Source: an uncultured Olsenella sp.
GTDB taxonomy: Bacteria > Actinomycetota > Coriobacteriia > Coriobacteriales > Atopobiaceae
Length of the DNA stretch: 64,000 nt
Assembly: GCA_934660915.1 (NCBI GenBank)
Contig: CAKUIF010000004.1
Location: forward strand, 157,880 to 221,879
Direction: 5' to 3'
This document shows positions 16,511-24,594 of the stretch, piece by piece. The first letter of the stretch is position 1. Each line of letters opens with the position of its first letter. The notes under the pieces were generated by a model. That model searched no databases, was not told the DNA's origin, and was given only the letters and a program-made list of their open reading frames with translations. A program made the translations under genes and the position numbers.

Positions 16511-16540
16511 TCTTACCGAATTTGTGCGCTTAGCTGTCAA
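16511..16540 (-). promoter_or_regulatory. Candidate promoter of nuclease-like copy 1
   Basis: Minus-strand TTGACA (16535-16540), an 18-nt spacer and GTAAGA (16511-16516). The -10 is poor. Just upstream lie CAAGCT-ATA-AGCTTG and an AACCTGC inverted pair. Confidence 0.4.
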
Positions 16541-16660
16541 AACGCTGCTCGAATGCTAAAAGACGCAGGTTAACGACTTGAAAGCAACCTGCAAGCTATA
16601 AGCTTGACAGATCTTTTCCACAACTTCGCCCACGACCCTAACCATTCAAAGGGCATCCGA

Positions 16661-16826
16661 AAGTTGTGAAGGCTTCACAACTTCTCTCCGTTGCTCGACA
16701 ACTCAAATACCAGCATATATACATTCTTCAACCACCATCGTGAAGGCTTCACAAGTAATGAAGGCTTCACGGCTTGCGGGGATGCGCCGCCGGAGGGCAA
16801 AGAGCAGCCGTGAAGGCTTCACGGCT
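16661..16826. repeat. Four copies of the GTGAAGGCTTCAC palindrome, upstream of the nuclease-like gene
   Basis: Copies at 16666-16678, 16740-16752, 16758-16770 (first base A) and 16810-16822. The first is the core of a 23-bp perfect palindrome around one central base (16661-16683) and the last the core of a 21-bp one (16806-16826). The middle two repeat the 18-nt step seen on the other side of the gene. The rest of 16465-16853 contains no gene I can support. The last copy could also act as a weak terminator for the glycosyltransferase gene. Confidence 0.85.
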
Positions 16827-16853
16827 GTGGAAATACAGAAAGAAGGGCGTAGG

Positions 16854-17909
16854 CTAGGCGAAGACCCAAAGCTGTTGGGCCTTGTAGTTCACGAAGAAGA
16901 GCGCGAAGTCGACCAGGGGCTTAACGACAACGGCGGAGACGCCCGTCGTGGGGGCAAGCCAGCCGACGGCCACCGCGCTCGCGACCATGATCCCCGCGGA
17001 AAGAACAACATAGCGAGCAATGCGCCGAGCCGAGACACCCGCGCCAAAAACCTTGCGTCGATTGACGGCGAAATTCGTGCCGGCCGAGATGATGCGCGCG
17101 ATCACCGTGGAGGCGGTGATCGCGGCAACGCCAAGGGATGCGCCCAGAAGACGCATAAGAAGGGCGAACAACACGAAATCGAGAGCGTAGCAGAACACCG
17201 AGGAGAGCGCGTACTTGGCGAAGAGCTCGACCATGACCGCGAGGATGCGAACCGTGTCGACGACGGGTCGGAACTCCGAGAGAGGCGCACCCGGGTCGTT
17301 AACATAGGCGATCCCGACCTCGGAGAACGGAATTCCCGACCGTTCCGCCTCGGCGAGCATGGCAGCCTCGAACTCGAAGCCCGCGGCTTCCTCGTCGCAC
17401 ATGTGAACGGCGAAGTCCATGGGCAGCCCGCGAAGCCCGCTTTGCGTATCGGACACCTGCACACCGCAGAAAAGATGCACCGCAAGCCTGGTGCAAAGGT
17501 TGGCGAAGTGCGTAAGAGGCGGAATCTCGGGTGCGCTGAAGTCGCGGCAACCGAGCACAAGAGACGAGGGCTCTGCGACAAGAGCGCGCCCAACCGCAAG
17601 GACATCCTTGGGCAGGTGGCGGCAGTCGTCATCTGCACAGACGACCCCCACAGGCCTCGGCGTCAAGGACGCGGCAAAGGCGAAACCGGTCTTCAGGGCC
17701 TCCCCCTTGCCGCGGTTCTGCTCGTGCGCGACCACGGTCGCCCCGAGGTCCCGGCAAAGCGAGAAGAAACGCGTGCTTTCGGGGCCGCTGCCGTCGTCGA
17801 CGACGATGACGGGGCCGTCCCAGCGGGCAAACAAGGACTGAAGCAGCTCAATGAGGCGCGCGTCCGGGTTGTACGAAGGGATGACGAGCGCAATCAATCC
17901 GCTATTCAC
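16854..17909 (-). CDS. GT2-family glycosyltransferase fused to a GtrA-like membrane domain
   Basis: Probable lipid-linked sugar transferase for cell-surface glycans. Residues 1-215 are a GT-A family 2 domain: ALVIPSYNPDARL at the start, VIVVDDGSG, NRGKGEALKTG and VCADDDCRHLP (the metal-binding DxD-like site). The rest (about 225-351) is a GtrA-like four-helix membrane domain with FCYALDFVLFALLMRL, NFAVNRRKVFG and VNYKAQQLWVFA, thought to help move polyprenyl-linked sugars. The fusion links synthesis and flipping. GTG 17909 is used because AAGGAGGAGG lies 9 nt upstream; ATG 17939 is in frame but has no site. Confidence 0.86.
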   Translation of the reverse strand: MNSGLIALVIPSYNPDARLIELLQSLFARWDGPVIVVDDGSGPESTRFFSLCRDLGATVVAHEQNRGKGEALKTGFAFAASLTPRPVGVVCADDDCRHLPKDVLAVGRALVAEPSSLVLGCRDFSAPEIPPLTHFANLCTRLAVHLFCGVQVSDTQSGLRGLPMDFAVHMCDEEAAGFEFEAAMLAEAERSGIPFSEVGIAYVNDPGAPLSEFRPVVDTVRILAVMVELFAKYALSSVFCYALDFVLFALLMRLLGASLGVAAITASTVIARIISAGTNFAVNRRKVFGAGVSARRIARYVVLSAGIMVASAVAVGWLAPTTGVSAVVVKPLVDFALFFVNYKAQQLWVFA

Positions 17910-17957
17910 GCGCCCTGTCCTCCTCCTTTTTGCGGGCATTTACCTTACGTGAGTGTA

Positions 17958-18002
17958 ACAAAGCCCGGGCTCTTCTCCCCACATGGGAAGAAGGGCCCGG
18001 GC
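17958..18002 (-). terminator. Terminator of the ilvDBNC operon
   Basis: Minus-strand stem GCCCGGGC/GCCCGGGC extended by CTTCT and CCC/GGG pairs, followed by TTTGTT. It lies 24 nt after the ilvC stop. Confidence 0.82.
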
Positions 18003-18025
18003 AAACAGGCGCGCTAAAGCGCTGA

Positions 18026-19021
18026 CTACTTCTTGATCCAGCTGAACATGGAACGGATCTTCTCGCCGGTGACCTCGATCGGGTGCGTATTGATGGCCTC
18101 ACGCTGCTCGAAGAGCCACTTGTGGTCGTTGTTGCAGTCGTCGACGAACTCCTGGGCGAACTCGCCGTTCTGGATGCGACGCAGAATCTCCTTCATGGCC
18201 TCGCGGGACTGCTCGTTGATGACCTTCGGGCCGGCGTAGTACTCGCCGTACTCGGCGGTGTTGGAGATGGAGTAGTTCATGAAGTGGATGCCGCTCTCGT
18301 ACATGAGGTCGACGATCATCTTCATCTCGTGGTAGCACTCGAAGTAGGCGAGCTCCTCGGGGTAGCCCGCCTCGGTCAGGGTCTCGAAGCCCGCCTTGAC
18401 GAGCTCGACGAGGCCGCCGCACAGAACGGCCTGCTCGCCGAAGAGGTCCTCCTCGGTCTCCTGGGCGAAGGTCGCCTTGATGATGCCGGAGCGGGCGCCG
18501 CCAACACCCCAGCAATAAGCCAGGGCGATGTCCCAAGCGTCGCCGGTGGCGTCCTGAGCAACGCAGGCGAGGTCGGGCACGCCGGAGCCCTCGGTGTACT
18601 GACGACGGACGATGTGGCCGGGGCCCTTGGGGGCGCACATGATGACGTTGACGTCCTCGGGGGCCTTGATGTAGCCGTAGTGGATGTTGAAGCCGTGGGC
18701 GAAGGCGAGGGTGTCGCCGGCCTTCAGGTGATCCTTGACGTGCTCCTCGTAGACCTTGGGCTGGGTCTCGTCGGGAGTCAGGATCATGATGACGTCGGCT
18801 TCCTCGGCCGCGGTGTCCATGTCGACGACCTTGAGGCCGGCCTCACGGGCCTTCTCGGCGGAGGCGCTGCCCTCACGCAGGCCGACGCGCACGTCGCAGC
18901 CGGAGTCCATGAGGTTCAGGGCGTGGGCGTGGCCCTGGGAGCCGTAGCCGATGATGGCGATCTTCTTGTTCTGAATGACCTCAGGCTTGCAATCGTTCTC
19001 GTAGTAGATGGTAACAGCCAT
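18026..19021 (-). CDS. ilvC: Ketol-acid reductoisomerase
   Basis: Mg- and NAD(P)H-dependent isomerisation and reduction of acetolactate or acetohydroxybutyrate in valine, leucine and isoleucine synthesis. The 331-aa class I enzyme shows the Rossmann motif GYGSQGHAHALNL (near residue 27), MCAPKGPGHIVRRQY, and the metal-binding region DLFGEQAVLCGG with the acidic ligands of the knotted C-terminal domain. It is the last gene of ilvD-ilvB-ilvN-ilvC. ATG 19021 has AAAGGAAG upstream, and ilvN ends about 100 nt before. Confidence 0.97.
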   Translation of the reverse strand: MAVTIYYENDCKPEVIQNKKIAIIGYGSQGHAHALNLMDSGCDVRVGLREGSASAEKAREAGLKVVDMDTAAEEADVIMILTPDETQPKVYEEHVKDHLKAGDTLAFAHGFNIHYGYIKAPEDVNVIMCAPKGPGHIVRRQYTEGSGVPDLACVAQDATGDAWDIALAYCWGVGGARSGIIKATFAQETEEDLFGEQAVLCGGLVELVKAGFETLTEAGYPEELAYFECYHEMKMIVDLMYESGIHFMNYSISNTAEYGEYYAGPKVINEQSREAMKEILRRIQNGEFAQEFVDDCNNDHKWLFEQREAINTHPIEVTGEKIRSMFSWIKK

Positions 19022-19123
19022 GCTATGCGCTTCCTTTCGTTGCTGTGTGCGCTTGCTGAATATCCCAGCTGCCCATAGGGCAGGTGAAACTAATTATTGG
19101 CTAAGGGGCTTCTCCCCTAACCG

Positions 19124-19621
19124 CTAAGCGTCGTGCCCACGACCGATGGCGATCTTGCCCGTTCGGGTGAGCTGGCGGATGCCGTAGCCGCGGAAGAGGT
19201 TCTCCATGGCATCAAGTTTGGATTCGTTGCCGGTGGCCTCGACGGTCAGGGTGTTCTTGCCGACGTCGACGACCTTGGCGCGGAAAACGTTGGCAATCTC
19301 GATGATCTCGTGACGGCGGTCGGGCGCGGCCTGGACCTTGAAGAGCACGAGCTCGCGCTCGACTGCGTCCTCCTCGGTGAGGTCGCTGATCCGGAAGACG
19401 GAAACGAGCTTGTGGAGCTGCTTGGTGATCTGCTCGAATCCGAGCTCGTCGGCCTCGACGATGATCGTCATACGCGAGAGCCCCTCGTCCTCGGTCGGAG
19501 CAACCGTAAGTGACTCGATGTTGAAGCCGCGGCGAGAAATCATGCCGGTCACGCGCGAGAGCACGCCGGGCTTGTTCTCGACCGTAACGGAAAGAATGTG
19601 CTTGCTGGCGGCGTCTGACAT
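19124..19621 (-). CDS. ilvN: Acetolactate synthase small (regulatory) subunit
   Basis: Regulatory ACT-domain subunit that gives feedback control by valine and raises activity of IlvB. The 165-aa protein opens with HILSVTVENKPGVLSRVTGM, the canonical ACT start with the Asn/Lys/Pro-Gly effector loop, and GFNIESLTVAPTEDEGLSRM. A C-terminal half typical of IlvH/IlvN follows (FRAKVVDVGKNTLTVEATG). ATG 19621 lies one base after the ilvB stop (TAG-C-ATG), with GGAGGGGAG overlapping the end of ilvB, so translation is coupled. Confidence 0.96.
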   Translation of the reverse strand: MSDAASKHILSVTVENKPGVLSRVTGMISRRGFNIESLTVAPTEDEGLSRMTIIVEADELGFEQITKQLHKLVSVFRISDLTEEDAVERELVLFKVQAAPDRRHEIIEIANVFRAKVVDVGKNTLTVEATGNESKLDAMENLFRGYGIRQLTRTGKIAIGRGHDA

Positions 19622-19622
19622 G

Positions 19623-21518
19623 CTACTCCCCTCCCTTCTCGTCCTCGTCCTCGAAGTCGGCGGCGTGGCCTCCCTTGTGGTGAAGCTTTCCGAACCCCTT
19701 CTCGGAGACGCGGACTCCGCCAAGCGTCACGTCGAGGGCGCCGATGATGTCGTCGATAGGGGCTCCCGGGGCGACCATCGGGTAGACGGTCTGGTCGCGC
19801 GGGATCATAACGTCGAGGAGATACGGACCTTCGGCGGAGAGCATCTCGTCAAGCGCCTCATCGACCTCCTCGGGCTTGGTGATGCGGCGCGCTTGCCAGC
19901 CGTAGGCGTCGGCGAGCTTGACGAAATCGGGGTTGTCGGCGAGCTCGGTGAAGGAATAGCGCTTGTTGTAAAAGAGGCTTTGCCACTGGTGAACCATGCC
20001 GAGCGCTCGGTTGTCGACGATCAAAACCTTAACCGGAACGCCGTTGATGGCGGCGGTGGCCATCTCCTGCGAGTTCATCTGGAAGGAGCCGTCGCCGGCG
20101 ATGCAGACGACCTCGTCCTCGGGGCAGCCGATCTTCGCGCCGATGGCAGCGGGGAAACCGAAGCCCATGGTGCCCAGGCCGCCGGAAGAGATGAACGTGC
20201 GCGCGTGCTCGCGGTGGATGTTCTGGTGCGCCCACATCTGGTGCTGTCCGACCTCGGTCGTGACGATGGAGGCCTCGGGGTCGAGCTTCTCGGAGAGCTT
20301 GTGGAGGACGACCTCAGGGGCGATGGCGTCGGGATAATCCGCGAAGTCGCTTGTGTAGAACGGCCAGCGGTCGCGCCACGAGAAGACGTCCTTGACCCAC
20401 TGCTCATCGTTGGGCTTGGCGTCGGCCTTGGCAAGGCGGGAGTCGAGCGCCTCGAGGACCACCTTCGCGTCTCCGACGATGGGCACGTCGGGGTTGATGA
20501 TCTTACCGATCTCGGCGGGGTCGATGTCGATGTGGATGACCTTGGCGTGGGGGGCGAACTCCGAGACCTTGCCGGTGACGCGGTCGGAGAACCTGGCGCC
20601 GACGGCGATGAGAAGGTCGCACTCGGTCACGGCCATGTTCGCGTACTTGGAGCCGTGCATGCCGACGGGGCCAAGGTTCAGGGGGTTCGAGCAGCGCATC
20701 GCGCCCTTGCCCATAAGCGTGGTCACCACAGGGATCTGCATCCGCTCGGCGATGGAGGTGAGCTCCTGGCAAGCGTGGGAGGTCACGATGCCGCCGCCGG
20801 CGTAGATAAGGGGCTTCTTTGCCACACAGATGAGCTCGGCGGCAGCCTTGACCTGGCGCGCGTTGCCGCGATAGGTAGGCTTATAGCTCGGAAGGCTGAT
20901 CTTGTCCGGGTAGTGGAACACCATCTCGGCGCCGGAGAGGTCACTCGGGATGTCGATGAGGACGGGGCCGGGGCGGCCGGTCGAGGCGATGTAGAAAGCC
21001 TCGCGGAAAGTGCGGGTGAGGTCATCGGTGGACTGGAGCAGGAAGCTGTGCTTGACCACAGGCATGGTGATGCCGACGATGTCGGATTCCTGGAAAGAGT
21101 CGGTGCCGATGACGCCGCGCGTGACCTGACCCGTGATGACGACCATGGGCACGGAGTCCATGAAGGCGGTCGCGATGCCGGTGACGGTGTTCGTGGCGCC
21201 GGGGCCGGAGGTGACGAGCACGACGCCGACCTTGCCGGTGGCGCGGGCATAGCCGTCGGCCATGTGGGTCGCGCCCTGCTCGTGGCGAGCCAGGACATGG
21301 TGGATCTTCTTGCTGTCGTAGAGCGCGTCGTAGATCTTGATGGCCTGGCCGCCGGGGTAGCCGAAGAGCGTGTCGACGCCCTCGGCCTCGAGGCTGGCGA
21401 TGATGGCCTGAGCGCCGGTCATCGTCTTTCCCTCGTGCTCGGTCTGGCTACCCGGGCCGAACGGCCGTCCCTCTATCGCGAGCTTGCGCATCGCGAGTTT
21501 CTCCTCGAGCGTCGTCAT
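19623..21518 (-). CDS. ilvB: Acetolactate synthase large (catalytic) subunit
   Basis: ThDP-, FAD- and Mg-dependent enzyme that condenses pyruvate with pyruvate or 2-oxobutanoate. The 631-aa protein has the N-terminal PYR domain (FGYPGGQAIKIYDAL, with the catalytic Glu in HEQGATHMADGYARA), the central FAD region, and the C-terminal ThDP motif starting GDGSFQMNSQEMATA. It carries about 33 extra N-terminal residues before MTGAQAII compared with common forms. The internal Met in that segment could be the true start, but the ATG at 21518 overlaps the ilvD stop as ATGA, the usual coupled arrangement. Confidence 0.96.
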   Translation of the reverse strand: MTTLEEKLAMRKLAIEGRPFGPGSQTEHEGKTMTGAQAIIASLEAEGVDTLFGYPGGQAIKIYDALYDSKKIHHVLARHEQGATHMADGYARATGKVGVVLVTSGPGATNTVTGIATAFMDSVPMVVITGQVTRGVIGTDSFQESDIVGITMPVVKHSFLLQSTDDLTRTFREAFYIASTGRPGPVLIDIPSDLSGAEMVFHYPDKISLPSYKPTYRGNARQVKAAAELICVAKKPLIYAGGGIVTSHACQELTSIAERMQIPVVTTLMGKGAMRCSNPLNLGPVGMHGSKYANMAVTECDLLIAVGARFSDRVTGKVSEFAPHAKVIHIDIDPAEIGKIINPDVPIVGDAKVVLEALDSRLAKADAKPNDEQWVKDVFSWRDRWPFYTSDFADYPDAIAPEVVLHKLSEKLDPEASIVTTEVGQHQMWAHQNIHREHARTFISSGGLGTMGFGFPAAIGAKIGCPEDEVVCIAGDGSFQMNSQEMATAAINGVPVKVLIVDNRALGMVHQWQSLFYNKRYSFTELADNPDFVKLADAYGWQARRITKPEEVDEALDEMLSAEGPYLLDVMIPRDQTVYPMVAPGAPIDDIIGALDVTLGGVRVSEKGFGKLHHKGGHAADFEDEDEKGGE

Positions 21519-23191
21519 CCGATATACGCCCCCTTGTCTGCACTGGAAACGAGCTTCGCGTACTTTGCCAGGACACCGTGGTCGTGCTTGGGCGCGGGCG
21601 CGACGAACGACGCGCGGCGCGCCTCGAGCTCCTCGTCCGAGACGTCGACGTCAAGACGTCCACCCTCGATGTCCACGGTGATCATGTCGCCTTCACGAAT
21701 AAGCGCGATGGGTCCGCCAGCGGCCGCCTCGGGGCTCACGTGGCCGATGCAGCCGCCCTTCGACGCGCCCGAGAAGCGGCCGTCTGTGATGAGCGCGACG
21801 CTCGTGGAGAGTCCCATGCCGCAAATCGCGGAGGTCGGGGTGAGCATCTCGCGCATGCCCGGGCCGCCCGCGGGGCCCTCGTAGCGGATGACAACGACGT
21901 CGCCGGGGTTGATCTTTCCCCCGAAGATCGCGTCGCACGCCTCCTCCTCGGAGTCGAAGCAGCGGGCGGGGCCCGTGTGGGTCATCATCGAGGGGTCGAC
22001 GGCAGCCTTCTTGACGATGCCTCCGTCGGGGGCGATGTTGCCGTGGAGCACGCGCAGGGCGCCGACCTTCGAGAAGGGGTTGTCGTGGGTCCTGACGACC
22101 TCGCCGTCCGCGGGGCGCCCGCAGCGCTCGAGGTACTCGGGGATCAATCCCATGCAGGTCAGAGCGCTGGTGTCAAGAAGACCAAGCTCCGCCAGCTCGT
22201 GCATGACCACGGGCACGCCGCCGACGGCGTACAGGTCGATGAGCGGGCGCGGGCCGGAAGGCTGGAGCTTGACCAGGTGAGGCGTGCGGGCGGAAGCCGC
22301 GTCCCAGTCGTCCATGGTGATGGGGCACCCCGCCTCCATGGCGATCGCGGTGAGGTGGAGCACCGTGTTCGTGGAGCCGCCGAAAGCCATGTCGCACTCC
22401 ATGGCGTTGTGGATGGCGGCGGGAGTGATGATGTCCTTGATGCAGACGCCCTTCTCCAGCAGCTCCATGACCTTCATACCGGCGTGCTTGGCCAGGCGCA
22501 GGCGCTCCGAATAGACGGCGGGAATGGTCCCGTTGCCGGGAAGCGCGATGCCCAAGGCCTCGCACAGGCAGTTCATGGAGTTGGCGGTGAACATTCCGGA
22601 GCAGGAGCCGCAGGTGGGGCAGGCGGAGTTCTCGAGGTAAGTCAGGTCGTCCTCGCTCATGGTCCCTGCCTGGACCTTGCCGACGCCGTCAAAGAGGGAG
22701 TTGAGATCGGTGGTGGGACCGTCGTTGCGGCCGCGCTGATGACCCGGGAGCATGGGGCCGCCGGAGACGAAGACGGTGGGAACGTTGACGCGAAGGGCCC
22801 CCAAGATCATGCCGGGGACGATCTTGTCGCAGTTGGGAATGCAGACCGCGGCGTCGAACTGGTGCCCATGCATGGCAATCTCGAAGCTGTCGGCGATGGT
22901 CTCGCGCGACACGAGGCTGTAGTGCATGCCGTCATGGTTCATGGCGATGCCGTCGCAAACACCGATGGTAGAGATCTCGATGGGGACTCCGCCTGCCATA
23001 TAGATTCCGGCCTTGACGGCCTCGGCGATCTTGTCGAGGTTGTTGTGGCCAGGGATGATGTCGTTGCGGGAATTGAAGACCGCTACGAGCGGGCGGTCCA
23101 TCTCTTCATCAGTGAGTCCGTCTGCTTTAAGAAGGCTACGGTGAGGCGCGCGGGCCAGGCCTTTCTTTATGGCATCGCTTCTGAGCTGCAT
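21515..23191 (-). CDS. ilvD: Dihydroxy-acid dehydratase
   Basis: Fe-S enzyme that dehydrates 2,3-dihydroxy acids to the 2-oxo acid precursors of valine and isoleucine. The 558-aa protein has the cluster cysteines in CIPNCDKIVPGM and CPTCGSCSGMFTANSMNC, the Mg-site lysine region and the C-terminal GRFSGASKGGCIGHVSPEA. ATG 23191 is preferred (GAGGGG 11 nt upstream) over an in-frame TTG at 23200 too close to that site. It is the first gene of the ilvDBNC operon, with a long and partly structured upstream region. Confidence 0.96.
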   Translation of the reverse strand: MQLRSDAIKKGLARAPHRSLLKADGLTDEEMDRPLVAVFNSRNDIIPGHNNLDKIAEAVKAGIYMAGGVPIEISTIGVCDGIAMNHDGMHYSLVSRETIADSFEIAMHGHQFDAAVCIPNCDKIVPGMILGALRVNVPTVFVSGGPMLPGHQRGRNDGPTTDLNSLFDGVGKVQAGTMSEDDLTYLENSACPTCGSCSGMFTANSMNCLCEALGIALPGNGTIPAVYSERLRLAKHAGMKVMELLEKGVCIKDIITPAAIHNAMECDMAFGGSTNTVLHLTAIAMEAGCPITMDDWDAASARTPHLVKLQPSGPRPLIDLYAVGGVPVVMHELAELGLLDTSALTCMGLIPEYLERCGRPADGEVVRTHDNPFSKVGALRVLHGNIAPDGGIVKKAAVDPSMMTHTGPARCFDSEEEACDAIFGGKINPGDVVVIRYEGPAGGPGMREMLTPTSAICGMGLSTSVALITDGRFSGASKGGCIGHVSPEAAAGGPIALIREGDMITVDIEGGRLDVDVSDEELEARRASFVAPAPKHDHGVLAKYAKLVSSADKGAYIG

Positions 23192-23554
23192 CTTTTGCAA
23201 ATCCCCTCTCGCTTCCTCGAATCAATGATGAGAAATGCGAGACGGATAGATACAGCTACCGCTCGATGCCCATTAACGGAAGGCTCCGGCCCGGGGTACT
23301 TGCCTTTGCAAGGAGCCGGTGGTGTCCGGCCTTGCTTAAGCGTTCACGCGAGCTGCTCGAGGGCGCTTTCTTCGCCGTCCGCCGCGGGTTCTCAAAACTC
23401 CCCGCTTGCTGTGACACGGATGCGGCGCGTACTTACCCTGTCCACGCATTTGCTCAGTGAGCGTAGACTAACACAGGCAAAAGCAGGCGACGACGAAGAA
23501 TCGCCGCGTTTCGAAAACGGAAATGTTTGGTACGGGCTCAAATCGAGTCGTACA
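23192..23554. other. Intergenic stretch before ilvD
   Basis: I see no gene in this stretch. It should contain the 5' leader and perhaps the promoter of ilvD, but no strong -35/-10 pair stands out. No T-box or branched-chain leader peptide with a start codon is recognisable. Confidence 0.4.
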
Positions 23555-23588
23555 CAAAAAAGCGGGGAGCCGTCGTATGGCTCCCCGC
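23555..23588 (-). terminator. Strong intrinsic terminator upstream of ilvD
   Basis: Minus-strand stem GCGGGGAGCC/GGCTCCCCGC (10 bp perfect, 7-nt loop) followed by TTTTTT. It ends a transcript that starts after the rplT terminator. It lies about 360 nt before ilvD, and no recognised gene precedes it. Confidence 0.85.
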
Positions 23589-23639
23589 GCTTCTTTGTAC
23601 TTTGGTATCGCCGGCTTTCTCTTATCGAAGGATCAAGAC

Positions 23640-23790
23640 GTTGAGTTGATCGTTCGGGCCCGCTGACGTTTCCTCATTGGCCTGTGTCCGAGATGTCGTC
23701 GAAGGAGGGTGGCGAGTGCGCTCGCCCGGGTTAGTTGACCTCAGTCACATCGGCGGGCCCAAACGATGAAGCATCTTCTGTGTTCACTGG
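23640..23790 (-). ncRNA. Structured transcript or leader between rplT and ilvD
   Basis: Between two strong terminators (23901-23944 and 23555-23588) the minus strand holds a 19-nt inverted repeat: 23747-23765 pairs with 23651-23669 with one mismatch and two G-U pairs. A GGCGAG/CTCGCC hairpin sits in its loop. Together with the TTTTTT terminator this looks like a small RNA or an attenuated leader. I could not assign a family; it is not a T-box by motif. Confidence 0.45.
23731..23787 (-). CDS. Possible 18-aa peptide in the ilvD-proximal leader
   Basis: A GTG codon 8 nt after a perfect AAGGAGG opens an 18-codon frame (V-N-T-E-D-A-S-S-F-G-P-A-D-V-T-E-V-N). It lies across the upstream arm of the inverted repeat, so its translation would melt that stem. 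The peptide has only three Val and no Ile or Leu, so it is not a classic branched-chain attenuator peptide. Support is the ribosome site only. Confidence 0.35.
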   Translation of the reverse strand: MNTEDASSFGPADVTEVN

Positions 23791-23900
23791 ACTCGCCTCC
23801 TTGGTCGGTCGCTTTGACGGTAGCGACGTTTCTTTGTTGTTGCTAGTATCCCCACACGATTTGAACCTATTCACCTTGGCGATACTTGTCCGCCAACGGT

Positions 23901-23944
23901 ATAAAAATTCCCCCGAGCGGCACTTAGACCGTTCGGGGGAATTA
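23901..23944 (-). terminator. Terminator of infC-rpmI-rplT
   Basis: Minus-strand stem AATTCCCCCGA/TCGGGGGAATT (with one bulge) and an inner CGG/CCG pair, followed by TTTAT, 40 nt after the rplT stop. Confidence 0.85.
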
Positions 23945-23983
23945 ATTTGCTAAGTAAAACTCTATCGAGTCGCGTGCAAGAGC

Positions 23984-24349
23984 TTACTCGGCGTCAGCGA
24001 GAGCCTTCTTGGCCTGGGCAGCGATGTCGGCGAAGGTGTCGGCGTCGGAGTAGGCGATCTCAGCGAGGACCTTGCGGTCGAGCTCGATGCCAGCCAGCTT
24101 GAGGCCGTGCATGAGGGTGCTGTAGGAAAGGTCGTTCTGGCGGGCAGCGGCGTTGATGCGCTGGATCCACAGAGAACGGAACTCGCGCTTCTTGGCGCGA
24201 CGGTCACGGTACTGGTACAGGCCGGAGTGACGGTCCTGCTCCATCATGCCGCGGAGGGTACGGGAGGAGGTGCCGTAATAACCCTTGGTGCGCTCCTGGA
24301 GAGTGCGGCGCTTCTTCTTGGAATTCACTGCGCGCTTAACACGTGCCAT
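23984..24349 (-). CDS. rplT: 50S ribosomal protein L20
   Basis: Early-assembly 23S rRNA-binding protein and, in other bacteria, a translational repressor of its own operon. The 121-aa sequence is the family standard: MARVKRAVNSKKKRRTLQE, GYYGTSSRTLRGM, RRAKKREFRSLWIQRINAA and a C-terminal RKVLAEIAYSD segment. It is the last gene of infC-rpmI-rplT, followed by an intrinsic terminator. Confidence 0.98.
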   Translation of the reverse strand: MARVKRAVNSKKKRRTLQERTKGYYGTSSRTLRGMMEQDRHSGLYQYRDRRAKKREFRSLWIQRINAAARQNDLSYSTLMHGLKLAGIELDRKVLAEIAYSDADTFADIAAQAKKALADAE

Positions 24350-24398
24350 TCAAATCAACTCCTTGGTAATTAGATCTAAGAGGTGCGCGTAAGCGCTG

Positions 24399-24593
24399 TT
24401 ACTTGCCCATGCGCTGGGAGACGGTCTTGACATCGCTCGGGGCGAGCTCGGTCTCCTGACGGAAGCCGCGGATGCGCTTCGGGGACTTCTTGGTGAGGAT
24501 GTGGCTCTTGAAAGCCTTGGCGCGCATGATCTTGCCGGTACCGGTCTTGCGGAAGCGCTTGGCGGTACCCTTGTGCGTCTTCATCTTGGGCAT
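24399..24593 (-). CDS. rpmI: 50S ribosomal protein L35
   Basis: Small basic ribosomal protein of 64 aa with the typical start MPKMKTHKGTAKRFRKTGTG and KAFKSHILTKKSPKRIR. ATG 24593 lies one base after the infC stop (TAG-C-ATG), so the two are translationally coupled. It lies between infC and rplT, as is nearly universal. Confidence 0.97.
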   Translation of the reverse strand: MPKMKTHKGTAKRFRKTGTGKIMRAKAFKSHILTKKSPKRIRGFRQETELAPSDVKTVSQRMGK

Positions 24594-24594
24594 G

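Noticed and set aside
15363..16826. CRISPR array made of the GTGAAGGCTTCAC repeats
   Set aside because: Repeats are only 13 bp, irregularly spaced (18 to over 70 nt, with a gene in between), and no cas gene is present.
16740..18017. 425-codon plus-strand frame beginning in the palindromic repeats (starts MKASQVMKAS)
   Set aside because: It is mostly the complement of the GT2-GtrA gene; the MKAS repeats simply translate the GTGAAGGCTTC palindromes.
23596..23690. Branched-chain leader peptide before ilvD (a frame ending L-N-V-L-I-L-R)
   Set aside because: The frame has no ATG, GTG or TTG start after its upstream stop and no ribosome site, so it is probably chance.
23192..23735. T-box riboswitch upstream of ilvD
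   Set aside because: The AGGGTGG that occurs at 23705-23711 is on the plus strand, away from ilvD, and the conserved T-box sequence is absent on the minus strand.
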